Positions 27,527 through 36,055 of a stretch of DNA of 64,000 bases are shown in pieces. Positions within the stretch are counted from its first letter, which is position 1, and every line of letters begins with the position of its first letter. Source of the DNA: Gemmatimonadaceae bacterium (GTDB taxonomy: Bacteria; Gemmatimonadota; Gemmatimonadetes; Gemmatimonadales; Gemmatimonadaceae); assembly GCA_020851035.1 (NCBI GenBank), contig JADZDM010000007.1, positions 1-64,000 on the forward strand, read 5' to 3'. Under the pieces are notes generated by a model that saw only the letters and a program-made list of their open reading frames with translations, made no database searches and was not told the origin of the DNA. Position numbers and translations under genes: made by a program.

Positions 27527-28366
27527 CTACGCGCGCAGTACGTCGAGCCGCACCGACTCCATCGATTCAGGAAGTGCGCTCCATTCGAGGGCAGTCTGAG
27601 CCAGAGCGATTTCGATCTCCGCCGGGTGAAACAGCGGAAGATTGCGGCCGGACGCTCTGGTATATGCACCTGTCGTCGCGTTGGCGATACGTGCCAGTTC
27701 CAGCGCGCTGACAACCCGCAGTCCTGCCGGCGGTGTGGACTGCGGCGTTGCGGGCACACGGGGGCCGACGAGGAAATGGTGGCGCCCTGCGTTCGGGAAC
27801 TGTCGCTCAACCCACAGAGCGTGCTGCACCGACCGGCCGATGAGATCCTTACTGTAGTGCTCGTTCACCTTCTTCGTCTTCGCATCGAAGAGGATGACGC
27901 TGGTGCCATCGGGCGTCGCCCACAACACATCAGGCCCTTGACCGCCGGTCTCCTCATCGGGTCGGGTAGCCAAGTAGCCGAGGTACTCGCCAAGCGTTCG
28001 GATGGCCTCTTCGTGCATTGCCGCCGAGCCTTCGCCGTCGCGCAGGTCAGCCTCCGCAGCGGACAGATCGCGCTGGACCCGCTGGGCACCGCGGTCGTCG
28101 AGGAGTGACGCCATGCGCGCCGCCTGCGGAGAGCTCGCGGCAACGTCAGCTGCGGGAGCTGTCAGCCCCGGCGGTAGCGCACCGAGGTCACGCTTCACAG
28201 CGGATGCCCTCCGGTACAATTGACCAGCCTGATCGAGGTCGCCAGCCAACTGCGACGCGAACGCTGCCCAATGCAGCATCCACCCGCCAAGGTTGCGGTC
28301 GGCGGCGAATGCGTCCTGTTTCGCCTGAAGCAGTGCCTTTAGAGCGTTCTCCGGCTTGTTGACCAA
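27527..28366 (-). CDS. PD-(D/E)XK nuclease-like protein, probably the C-terminal part of a truncated larger protein
   Basis: 279 residues from TTG at 28366. Residues about 1-60 are helical and TPR-like (NALKALLQAKQDAFAADRN, AGQLYRRASAVKRDLG). A nuclease core follows, with E127 in GEYLGYLATRP, GPDVLW (D146) and VILFDAKTKK (D161, K163), the spacing expected of PD-(D/E)XK folds. The frame stays open upstream of the TTG with sensible residues (SGRSWETVRGL) for about 24 codons until a stop. No good start exists, and the integrase reading frame begins on the other strand in the same bases. This suggests an N-terminal partner domain, possibly a helicase, was lost when the integrase gene arrived. Confidence 0.65.
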   Translation of the reverse strand: MVNKPENALKALLQAKQDAFAADRNLGGWMLHWAAFASQLAGDLDQAGQLYRRASAVKRDLGALPPGLTAPAADVAASSPQAARMASLLDDRGAQRVQRDLSAAEADLRDGEGSAAMHEEAIRTLGEYLGYLATRPDEETGGQGPDVLWATPDGTSVILFDAKTKKVNEHYSKDLIGRSVQHALWVERQFPNAGRHHFLVGPRVPATPQSTPPAGLRVVSALELARIANATTGAYTRASGRNLPLFHPAEIEIALAQTALEWSALPESMESVRLDVLRA

Positions 28367-29711
28367 GCCCCGTACCGTCTCCCACGATCTTCCCGAGGGT
28401 GTCGCCCGCCAGCCCGGCAGTCGGTACCTCTACGTCTTCGTCAAGTCGCCCGACGGCGGCCCGACCAAGCGATTCAGCACCAAGATCGATTGGACGCAGC
28501 TGACGAAGGCGGAGCACAGGGCAGCCGCCAGGCGCGCCGGTGACCTGTACCGCCTCATCGAAGGCATGCGGATGCACCCGGCGCACCGTGACGTTGCGCG
28601 GGCCGTGTACGACGGCACGCTGCCCATCACGCAGGTCTTCGAGATCGGCCTGGTGGCCGGCGCCACGGGCCTCCGCGCCGCACTCGACGCCAAGGCGCTC
28701 GACGATGCTGACATCGACCTGACTCCGCATCTCGACGCCTTCCGGGCTCACACGATTGGCCTCCACCTGAAGCGACGCGGTCGGCCGATTTCCGCGCACC
28801 ACCGGGACCAGACGGTGTCCGCCATCCGTCGCTACCTCGCCTGGGCCGCCGCCGACGACACCGGCAAGCCCGCCGCGACCGAGCGCAGGCCGCTGTCCCT
28901 GCTCTCCCCGACGCGGTTCCAGCGGTACGTGGCGGTGCTCGAAGCCCGCACCAAAGCAGCCACGAAGGCCGCGGGCAAGTCCGTCAAGAACACGACGGGC
29001 CATCGGCCCGTGCGCGACTGCACCCTCGCCCTGCGCCAGTTCGTGCGCTACCTGCAGGCTGAACGGGGCGTGCCACACGCCGTCGATCCGACCGAGGGGA
29101 AGGCCCCACCGGCGAACAACCCACCGCGCATGCACTGGCTGCCGCTCGAGGACGTGCGGACGCTCATGGCGGCCCTCCCAGCCCCCGGGGGCGTGTACTG
29201 CGCCATCCTCCATGCCACAGCGTTGGACACGTCGGATGTGGCGCGCCTGACCGCCGACAGCTTCGAGCGGCGCGGCGACCGGTGGATGATCAGTGCCTCA
29301 AGCAAGAAGACGCGGACGCGTCGCCGCCGCGTCCCGGTGCATCGTTGGGCCATTCCCGAGATCGAGCCCTACCTGCTGGCGCGAATGGACGCGGACGGAT
29401 CACGCGCGCAGCTCTTTCCGGACTGGGCCCGATGGCGGAACGCGCGGGACCCGTACGCCCGGCTGCATGCGGCCACGGTGGCAAGGCTGGTCGCGCACGG
29501 GCACACGCAGTACGCCGGCTACGAGCCGCGTGACAGCCGGCACAGCGTGGCCGTACAGATGTGCCAGGCGGGTATCCCGATCCAGCTGGTGGCGCAGCAG
29601 CTGGGCAGCGCGGTGGACACGGTCGCGTCCACGTACGCCCAGTGGATCACGACGGAGGAGCAGTGGGACGCGATGCTGGAAAGGCTCGAGACAGCGCAGT
29701 CGCCGGGATGA
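28356..29711 (+). CDS. Tyrosine-recombinase-like site-specific integrase
   Basis: 451 residues if read from TTG at 28356. The true start may be downstream, as there is no ribosome-binding site and the first codons overlap the divergent nuclease frame. An N-terminal SAM-like/core-binding part (about 120-230) precedes the catalytic domain, with LHATALDTSDVARLTADSF, a beta-hairpin lysine in SSKKTRTRRRRVPV, RDSRHSVAVQMCQAGIPIQLVAQQLG and a late tyrosine in STYAQW. By eye the first catalytic Arg (TGxR) is Asp and the HxxR histidine is Arg, so it is a divergent branch. It is the only integrase between the three tRNA-Ser cores, so it should mobilise unit 1. Confidence 0.8.
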   Translation: MLTKPRTVSHDLPEGVARQPGSRYLYVFVKSPDGGPTKRFSTKIDWTQLTKAEHRAAARRAGDLYRLIEGMRMHPAHRDVARAVYDGTLPITQVFEIGLVAGATGLRAALDAKALDDADIDLTPHLDAFRAHTIGLHLKRRGRPISAHHRDQTVSAIRRYLAWAAADDTGKPAATERRPLSLLSPTRFQRYVAVLEARTKAATKAAGKSVKNTTGHRPVRDCTLALRQFVRYLQAERGVPHAVDPTEGKAPPANNPPRMHWLPLEDVRTLMAALPAPGGVYCAILHATALDTSDVARLTADSFERRGDRWMISASSKKTRTRRRRVPVHRWAIPEIEPYLLARMDADGSRAQLFPDWARWRNARDPYARLHAATVARLVAHGHTQYAGYEPRDSRHSVAVQMCQAGIPIQLVAQQLGSAVDTVASTYAQWITTEEQWDAMLERLETAQSPG

Positions 29712-29869
29712 TGGAGATGTGCTGCACTTGAGGGCACCACAGGACGAGAGTCGACAAAACGAGCGGCGCTGACGGGTGCGCGAATCGTGCCGAAACGAGT
29801 CGCCGGATTCGCGTGCGCCTAGGGCGCGATGTGGCCCCAGCGGACGCACCGACCGTCGCGCGGATGTGA

Positions 29870-30808
29870 TCAGGGAACGACAGTGATACGAACCGAAGGC
29901 GTGCTCCGTGCGGCGAACTTGCCAGTCAGACGGTTCTCGCCTTCAGCCAACTCGGACGCCTTGAAGTCGAGCTGCCAGCGTTTTGTCTCACCCGGCGCAA
30001 ATCTGAGCGTCGTGACGTCCCAGACGCGATCACTGTTGGAGAACGACAGACTGGGACTATCGATGTCATATCCGAACGACGGCGGCGGTCCGGCGTCAGG
30101 CGACGGAACGTCGACGATGATGGACTGCCGCAACGGATTCGTGACAAGGATCGTCGCGCGAACGTAGGCGTCGTCGTCGCTCTGACGCACGGTGTCTGAC
30201 GCGCTCGTCAGACCGAGAACGAGCGCATCCGGCGTGACGCGCACCGCAGATGCCAGAGCGGACGGAGCCGGTCCGGCTTCCAGGGCGCAATCCTCACCAC
30301 ATCCGACGAACTCGGCGCACTGCTGGAGGAACGGCTCACGGGGATGCCCACCTCGGGGGCCGAGCAGTGCGTGCAGGATCTCGTGCCTGACGGTCTCTCC
30401 ATCGTAACGAGCGCCCTTGGCCAGCACGATTCGCCGTCCGCCGTGATCGTAGTATCCACCAACGAACGATTTTCCGGTGAGCTCGAGGAAGTCGCGGGGC
30501 GAGACGTACCATCGCACGCCAGATAACGGGGCTGTCCGGCCCGAACAGCGCTCCACCTCAGACCACCACACGCGATAGATCGCCGGGGCCATGAACTCGG
30601 TAGCGTCGGGCGGCAGCGGAAACGGCTGTGGCATCGTGGCGTCTCTGCACGCTGTCAGCGCGGGGAGAACAAGAGACACGACAACGCTCGATCTCCAACA
30701 ACGTCGCGCCGCGCTGAACGTTCGGCGAACGTCGGCCAACACGCTGACTCGCCCTGCAAAGCCATTCCGCACGAATGCGGACGGCGGCGAAGACGCCTCG
30801 GTACTCAT
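29870..30808 (-). CDS. Lipoprotein with HExxH zinc-peptidase motif
   Basis: 312 residues from ATG at 30808. A signal segment SSVVVSLVLPALTAC places a lipobox cysteine at 54. The motif HEILHALLG with a further His nine residues after the second (HEILH at 142-146, H155) is the pattern of metzincin-like and related zinc peptidases. It is preceded by a YYDHGGRRIVLAKG strand typical of such clefts. The C-terminal ~130 residues are a beta-sandwich (VRATILVTNPLRQSIIVDVPS) like the chaperone-style domains of secreted proteins. It probably sits in the periplasm or on the outer surface. Neighbours on the same strand overlap by 4 bp. Peptidase activity is inferred from the motif alone. Confidence 0.6.
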   Translation of the reverse strand: MSTEASSPPSAFVRNGFAGRVSVLADVRRTFSAARRCWRSSVVVSLVLPALTACRDATMPQPFPLPPDATEFMAPAIYRVWWSEVERCSGRTAPLSGVRWYVSPRDFLELTGKSFVGGYYDHGGRRIVLAKGARYDGETVRHEILHALLGPRGGHPREPFLQQCAEFVGCGEDCALEAGPAPSALASAVRVTPDALVLGLTSASDTVRQSDDDAYVRATILVTNPLRQSIIVDVPSPDAGPPPSFGYDIDSPSLSFSNSDRVWDVTTLRFAPGETKRWQLDFKASELAEGENRLTGKFAARSTPSVRITVVP

Positions 30809-31224
30809 GCGGCGATGGTCCGAGCGTGACTCACATGCCGAGTTGGCGACGGAAGATGTGGCGACGCCGCCGGACGCGACAACGCTCGCCATCTGCTCAT
30901 GCCGAAGAGCCTCACACGACGAAGCACTGCCGTCAGTCGTCGGCGGACATTCTCCAACGGAGTGCCGAATCGGCGACCGCAAACATCACGCTCGGTTGCT
31001 GACGGTCGCCGCCTGGCGATGGCGACCACGACGCCACCGGCTACCGCGGTCGCCATGACGACGACCTGCGCAGTAGCCCTACGGAACAGCCAGGCGACGA
31101 GGAACGCAGTCATCAGTTCGACGACGAGCACGACCGTCCATACGCTGACAACATGCTGTCCAGAACTAGAACGCCCACTGAACGCCGAGCTGTAGTTCGC
31201 GCCGTCCAGGGACGCGGACTCCAC
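30805..31224 (-). CDS. Small membrane protein, unknown; start uncertain
   Basis: Up to 139 residues from GTG at 31224; a start at 31131 or 31113 would avoid overlapping the next gene. Two membrane helices are clear (VVLVVELMTAFLVAWLF and VVVMATAVAGGVVVAIA), followed by a basic tail of about 70 residues. Its stop overlaps the start of the zinc-peptidase lipoprotein (ATGA), which supports it as a real coupled gene. There is no recognisable family. The tail is Arg-rich and might be partly non-native sequence. Confidence 0.4.
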   Translation of the reverse strand: MESASLDGANYSSAFSGRSSSGQHVVSVWTVVLVVELMTAFLVAWLFRRATAQVVVMATAVAGGVVVAIARRRPSATERDVCGRRFGTPLENVRRRLTAVLRRVRLFGMSRWRALSRPAASPHLPSPTRHVSHARTIAA

Positions 31225-31693
31225 TGCCGAAGGTCATACGGGGCGACCACTTCTCTGGAGCCGCGAGCGCACCGACACCGGTTCCAAGCGCTGTGAATAG
31301 AACTCCGAGCGGCACGACGAACAGTGACGTCGGAATGATGACATCCCGTGACCGGCTGTCTACGTGAAGTGCGACTCCGATTGCCGCGAGGCTGACTACT
31401 CCCGTCGCGAGTGCGCCGCGCCGGGCACCGCGCCAACGGTCCTTCCCCGCGCTGTACCGCACGGCTTGAATCGACGACGTGTGCAAAACGAGCGCTGTGG
31501 CACCGTCGTCACTCGTGAGGCGAAGGGAGTCCGCGCCGACCATTACCATTCGCCCCTGAATGACCGCACCCGTAGACAGCTCAACCCGCACGTGTGCATC
31601 CGGTCGCGCGAGCGTTGTGCCCTGCGCGCCTGTCAGTTTCCCGTGGGCGATGGAGAGGACCGCCGCAACCCCCAACTTGCGAATCAAGAGCAC
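31166..31693 (-). CDS. Small envelope protein, conserved style, function unknown
   Basis: 175 residues from GTG at 31693, chosen for the ribosome-binding site GGAGGGATGAA right before it. An N-terminal signal-like stretch is followed by a beta-strand unit (VRVELSTGAVIQGRMVMVGADSLRL) and two hydrophobic helices (GALATGVVSLAAIGVAL and IPTSLFVVPLGVLFTALG). It ends in a strand with aromatic last residue (LQLGVQWAF). Proteins with this SH3-like strand unit plus glycine-rich helices are frequent in Gemmatimonadota envelopes. The role is not known. It is the first gene of the three-gene run ending in the zinc-peptidase lipoprotein. Confidence 0.6.
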   Translation of the reverse strand: MLLIRKLGVAAVLSIAHGKLTGAQGTTLARPDAHVRVELSTGAVIQGRMVMVGADSLRLTSDDGATALVLHTSSIQAVRYSAGKDRWRGARRGALATGVVSLAAIGVALHVDSRSRDVIIPTSLFVVPLGVLFTALGTGVGALAAPEKWSPRMTFGSGVRVPGRRELQLGVQWAF

Positions 31694-31787
31694 TTCATCC
31701 CTCCAGCATGCTGCATTGCGTCCGAACGAGGTTCCCACAGACTCATAATACGCCAAATTGTATTCTGCAGCCAGATCTCCGCTGAGG

Positions 31788-33254
31788 TCACGGCTTCTTG
31801 TCGATCCCCTGCGGCGCCACCGACGCCGCACCAGCCGCGCGCCGGCTCCAGACCGCGATGACCCCGCAGCCGGTGTTGCCGCCCGCGAATTCCGATGGCA
31901 CCGCGCTGCCGCGTGCGTAGACCTCCATCGCGGCCACGTCGTCGCGCGTGACGAAATCATCGATGATCAGCGAGGAGGGTTCATTGCCGCCGACCTGCAC
32001 CAGCGCACCGTCGAAGTACACGTACGGGCTGCACAGTGGCTCACGCGCCCCGAAATTCTTCATCTGCACCTTGTTGCCGCGTTGGCCGCCTGTGACGACC
32101 AGCCCGTTCATGCCGCGCAGGATGTCCGTCACGTACACCGAGGACCGCTCGCGGATCACGTCGCCGGAAAAGAATCGGCCGGTCCCGCCGCGTGCACGCG
32201 CCTCGATTCCCCGCACCTCTGCCGAGACCGGCCTGTCCGCCGCCACGCGGACCGTGTCGAGCTGCGGCCGCTGCACGGGCAGCACCAGCACGATCTCGTC
32301 GGTGCCAGTGGACTTCACCTGCACGGTGCGCCGGTGCGGGGTGTAGCCGATCATCCGCGCTTCGACGGTCTGCGTGCCCGCGCTCGCGTCGGTGATGGCG
32401 AACCCTCCATTGGCCCCGCTGCGGACTGTGGAGCCGACGTCGATGAGCCGCACGAGCGCGCCGCGCAAAGCCGAGCCATCCTCCCGGGTGACACGACCAC
32501 GGACCGTGACGGGGCCGCGGCTGGGTGCGGACGTGCCGGTGCCCTGCGCGACCGACGAATCGCGCGTGCCACGCGCCATCAGAAAGTCCTGCACCCCGTA
32601 ACCGCCGTCCGGCATCGTCACCGCGATCATCCCCGTGGAGTCGGCCTCCAACACGGCACGGGCGCGCATCGTGACGCCGCGCGGGGCGCCGCAGATCGCG
32701 AAGCGTCCCAGCGAGTCGGCGCGCGCGGTGCGCGCCTGCATGACGGTCGTCAGGTTCTTGCCGCTCAGCAGGAACTCCGGCCAGGCCACGTGCACCTGCG
32801 TCAGTGGCACCGCGAGGTCCGTCGTCGCATCACGAACACTGCCGACCAGGAGCCCGTCATCGGTCGGCAGCGCCGCGCCGCACGTGGCCGTTGCCACGCT
32901 GAGGACCGAGGGCGTCGTCAACGGCAGATCGACGTCGCCCGATTCGGTCAGCTCGAGACGGACCACGCCCGGCTCGAGGCGGAGCGAGTCGAGCACTGGG
33001 TGGAGCATGGTCGCCAGCCAGGCCCCGGCCGGGAGATCCGCGACGCGGAACGCTCCGGTGGAGTCGGAGGTGCTGGATCGCCCGACCGACGGGTCGTCGA
33101 CCCGAACGAGGCGCACGAGCGCGCCAGCCAGCGGCCGCATGCTGATGCTGTCGAACGCCGTGCCCCTGACCTGGACGCGCACGGGCGCCTGTGCCGACAG
33201 GAGCGGTGCGGTTGCCAGCGACGACAGTGCCAGCGCGACGACGACTCGCAGCAT
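31788..33254 (-). CDS. Secreted protein with carboxypeptidase-regulatory repeats and a TonB plug-like end, no barrel
   Basis: 488 residues with a signal peptide (MLRVVVALALSSLATAPLLSAQA). Two CarboxypepD_reg-like domains (about 28-100 and 255-330: VRGRVTREDGSALRGALVRL) are followed by a plug-like C-terminus. There, a conserved YVTDILRGMNGLVV and VAAMEVYARGSAVPSEFAGG resemble the region where a TonB receptor plug enters its barrel. The protein stops there, so it cannot form a pore. Barrel-less plug proteins of this kind are frequent in Gemmatimonadota. They may bind ligands or partner receptors at the outer membrane. It is the last gene of unit 1 before the second att core. Confidence 0.7.
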   Translation of the reverse strand: MLRVVVALALSSLATAPLLSAQAPVRVQVRGTAFDSISMRPLAGALVRLVRVDDPSVGRSSTSDSTGAFRVADLPAGAWLATMLHPVLDSLRLEPGVVRLELTESGDVDLPLTTPSVLSVATATCGAALPTDDGLLVGSVRDATTDLAVPLTQVHVAWPEFLLSGKNLTTVMQARTARADSLGRFAICGAPRGVTMRARAVLEADSTGMIAVTMPDGGYGVQDFLMARGTRDSSVAQGTGTSAPSRGPVTVRGRVTREDGSALRGALVRLIDVGSTVRSGANGGFAITDASAGTQTVEARMIGYTPHRRTVQVKSTGTDEIVLVLPVQRPQLDTVRVAADRPVSAEVRGIEARARGGTGRFFSGDVIRERSSVYVTDILRGMNGLVVTGGQRGNKVQMKNFGAREPLCSPYVYFDGALVQVGGNEPSSLIIDDFVTRDDVAAMEVYARGSAVPSEFAGGNTGCGVIAVWSRRAAGAASVAPQGIDKKP

Positions 33255-33969
33255 GCCACGGTGGGGCTTGGGGAGGCCATCAGCACGGCGGCGGACACCC
33301 GAGTCTTACCGAGGACGCCGGGCGGCGGCAAGTGCGGTGCTCAACGCGCCTGGGGCCCGCAGGGCGACGGGGACTGCCTCCCGGCGCTTCCGGTCACCCA
33401 CCCGGCCAGACGCCCTTCCCGGCGCCGCCGCCCCACTGCCGCCCCTTGCCGGTGGCATGCGGGCGGTACGACACCCTTGCAGCGAGCCGGGAGGACTCGC
33501 GGACGGCAACCCGCGGAATGGCGTGAGCCGATCTCTAGCCATTCGTTAGCCATTGAGTCGCCGGATTCCGCCCTCTCTCGCCCTAGGGAATCCCTCTGGC
33601 AGGGGTGTGTTTTGCCCCCTTTTTCACGCTTTCCAGGCGTGCGCCTTCAACCACTCGGCCACCTGTCCCTAGAGGGGAAACTGCCCCCTCAGTCGTCGAC
33701 CAGCTCATCCATTAGCCATTGGTTAGCCATTGGACACGGGGTGACGAGTCGGTGAAGCTAGTCGAACCGGGGTCGAGAGGTGAGTCCCGACGGGCCACAC
33801 CTCTCTGCCCGTCCCGCCCGCGCTGTCCCCAGGTGTGGGCCGGGCGCTCACTACGACCGAATGGATGGTCCCGCGACCACCTCCTGCGCCCCCTTCCCAC
33901 AGTCGAGCGACGCCCCGTACGCGCCGTGGCTCGGGTGGTGAATCGAGGCCTCTGCCCTAGAGAAGGCGA
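33255..33969. other. Junction of island units 1 and 2; att core B and its arm repeats, no gene
   Basis: The junction holds the left arm of core B (CTAGCCAT at 33535 and TTAGCCAT at 33546), the core, and the right arm (TTAGCCAT at 33712 and 33723). It also holds the stretch beginning GCTAGTCGAACCGGGGTCGA shared with the left end of unit 1. No protein-coding gene is supported. Confidence 0.6.
33602..33671. repeat. att repeat copy B, with the 46-bp core at 33625-33670
   Basis: The core is identical to copy A. A further 23 bp on its left (GGGGTGTGTTTTGCCCCC and then T residues) are identical to copy C at 39460. It carries only the 5' half of tRNA-Ser, so no functional tRNA is made here. It separates unit 1 from unit 2. 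Confidence 0.9.
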
Positions 33970-34683
33970 TCACGCGAGCGCCCTCGCCTCGACCACGACT
34001 CGTCCGTCGAAGAGCTGGATCGTGCGGTCGGCATGCTCGGCATACCGATGATCGTGCGTGACCATGCAGATCGTCGCGCCATTGCGATTGAGTTCGCGAA
34101 GCAGTTCCATGACCGCCTCACCGTTCACCGAGTCGAGGTTGCCCGTCGGCTCGTCGGCGAGAAGGATGGCCGGATCGCCCGCGACGGCGCGCGCGACGGC
34201 CACTCGCTGCTGCTGACCGCCGGAGAGCTGTGCCGGAAAGTGCCTCGCACGATGCGACATGCCGACACGCTCGAGTGCATCGACCACGCGTGCCTTACGC
34301 TCGTCCGCCGTCATGTCGCGATAGGTGAGCGGCAGCTCGATGTTCTCGGACACCGTGAGGTCACCGATCAGGTTGAAGGCCTGAAAGATGAAGCCGATCT
34401 GGCGGTTGCGTACGCGGGCACGCGCAGCCGGACCCAGAGTCGCCACCGACTCGCCGGCGAGCAGGTACTCGCCGGCGTTCGCTGTGTCGAGCAGGCCAAG
34501 GATCGCCAGCAACGTCGACTTGCCACAGCCGGAAGGCCCCGAGATGGCCACATACTCGCCTCGCTTGAGCTCGAGGCTCACGTCGGCGAGGGCATGGGTC
34601 TCAATGTCTTCCGTGTGGAACACCTTCGTGATGCCCCGCATGCAGATCAAGGGCGCGTCCCTCGTCTCCATCGCTCGCTCCAT
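33970..34683 (-). CDS. ABC transporter ATPase of MacB/LolD type (cassette 2)
   Basis: 237 residues: Walker [10 protein letters not shown] (49-57), signature [14 protein letters not shown], Walker [14 protein letters not shown] and the switch VTHD. It is a close paralogue of the ATPase at 20016, sharing most residues outside the ends ([25 protein letters not shown]-like). It is the last gene of the second padR-permease-adaptor-ATPase run, 57 bp after the adaptor. It should energise the permease at 36056. The substrate is unknown. Confidence 0.93.
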   Translation of the reverse strand: MERAMETRDAPLICMRGITKVFHTEDIETHALADVSLELKRGEYVAISGPSGCGKSTLLAILGLLDTANAGEYLLAGESVATLGPAARARVRNRQIGFIFQAFNLIGDLTVSENIELPLTYRDMTADERKARVVDALERVGMSHRARHFPAQLSGGQQQRVAVARAVAGDPAILLADEPTGNLDSVNGEAVMELLRELNRNGATICMVTHDHRYAEHADRTIQLFDGRVVVEARALA

Positions 34684-34740
34684 CGATCATGAGTTGACGT
34701 GCGTCGCTCGTGAATGGCTGCTGTACGTCCGAACGACACC

Positions 34741-35985
34741 CTACCGGATCTTCACCTTCCCGACACGCGCCAGCGACGTCATGTCAGACAGGATCACGCG
34801 ATCACCGACGGTGAGCCCCCTGATGACCTCGACGCGGTTGACTGCGGTCCGTCCCAGGTCGACCTGAACGCGCACCGCAGCGCGGCCGTCATCGACCAGC
34901 TTGAATAGGCTCACCGTACCGCCTGCGGCACCGAACGCTGGGCGTCCCGTGTGCAGGACGTTGTTCATGTTGTCGATGATCACGGTGCCGTCCACGCTCA
35001 GATCCGGCACTGCACCGTCTGGCAGCGGGCCGTCGAGTGTGACGTCGATGGTGACCGTGCCGCCCTGTGCGCTGGGATCCTTGCGCTGGACGTGGCCGGC
35101 CACGACACCGTTGCGCGTGTCGATCAATGCCCGCTGACCGATCTGGATGTCTTTTGCCTGCGACTCAGGCACGCGCAGGACCGCCTTGAGCTTCCCGGGC
35201 TGCACGACGCGGGCGAGGATCGTGCCTTCCGGCACCCACTGTCCGAGCTGCAACGTGAGATCCTGGACGACGCCCGCCTCCGGCGCGCGCACCTGCAGCG
35301 ACGACAGGCGGTCCTGCTGGTTCACGGCAATCGCCTTGAGCTGCTCGACCTGCGACGACTGGAGGCTGACCTGCGCATCAATGGCCTGCTTCATGAGCTC
35401 GAGACGTTCCTGTTCGATGCGGTAGCGCGTGATCATCTCATCGGCCGCCGCCGCCGTGCTGTTCGACTCGAAGGTCGAGACGAGCCTGCGAGTCGCCAGG
35501 GTATCGGCCGCACGTGCAGCCTGTGTCGCATTCACCAGCTGCGTGCGCATCGACGCGAGCACCGCTTCCTGCGCCAGGATCTGGCTGCGGAGGTTCGTTT
35601 GCAGGTTCAGCAGGTCGATCTGCGCCTGCCGCACCTGCTGCGCCGCCTGCATGGTCTGGATCTGCAGGTCGGGATTGGAGAGCCCGAGCAGCAGATCTCC
35701 CGCCGCGACGTTCCTGCCCGATTCCGACGCGAGCCGTTCGACACGCGCGGAGGCCTGCGCGGTGATGTAGCGGATCTGCTCTGACACGAGTGTGCCCGGC
35801 GCTCGCACGTCGCGCACGATGTCACCACGCGCGACAGAATCAATGAACAGCGTCGACCGCTCCACCGACGGCGATGCCGGATCGAGACGCGCCAAGAGCA
35901 CGGTCGCCGACGCCAGCACCACCGCCCCTGCGCCGATGGCGATGTTGCGGCCCGTCTCCTTCTGTGGTGAACGAACGGTATCCAT
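34741..35985 (-). CDS. Periplasmic adaptor (HlyD/RND-type membrane fusion protein, cassette 2)
   Basis: 414 residues, the same length as the cassette 1 adaptor. An N-terminal helix (IAIGAGAVVLASATVLLA), a lipoyl half (NVAAGDLLLGLSNPDL), a long coiled coil (about 105-225), a second lipoyl half (RAPEAGVVQDLTLQLGQW) and C-terminal barrel and proximal domains are visible. It is clearly paralogous to 20738. It should link the permease to an outer-membrane channel not encoded in the unit. Confidence 0.9.
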   Translation of the reverse strand: MDTVRSPQKETGRNIAIGAGAVVLASATVLLARLDPASPSVERSTLFIDSVARGDIVRDVRAPGTLVSEQIRYITAQASARVERLASESGRNVAAGDLLLGLSNPDLQIQTMQAAQQVRQAQIDLLNLQTNLRSQILAQEAVLASMRTQLVNATQAARAADTLATRRLVSTFESNSTAAAADEMITRYRIEQERLELMKQAIDAQVSLQSSQVEQLKAIAVNQQDRLSSLQVRAPEAGVVQDLTLQLGQWVPEGTILARVVQPGKLKAVLRVPESQAKDIQIGQRALIDTRNGVVAGHVQRKDPSAQGGTVTIDVTLDGPLPDGAVPDLSVDGTVIIDNMNNVLHTGRPAFGAAGGTVSLFKLVDDGRAAVRVQVDLGRTAVNRVEVIRGLTVGDRVILSDMTSLARVGKVKIR

Positions 35986-36055
35986 GAGTGCCGGAGTGAG
36001 TGGGCGACGATCACGACGAACGACCGAAGCAGGTCAGCGGGAGGCGTGGACGCTG

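Noticed and set aside
27375-27599. Short plus-strand frame with one hydrophobic segment
   Set aside because: No ribosome-binding site, low-complexity tail, and overlap with the nuclease gene end. It could be a small membrane protein but there is no support.
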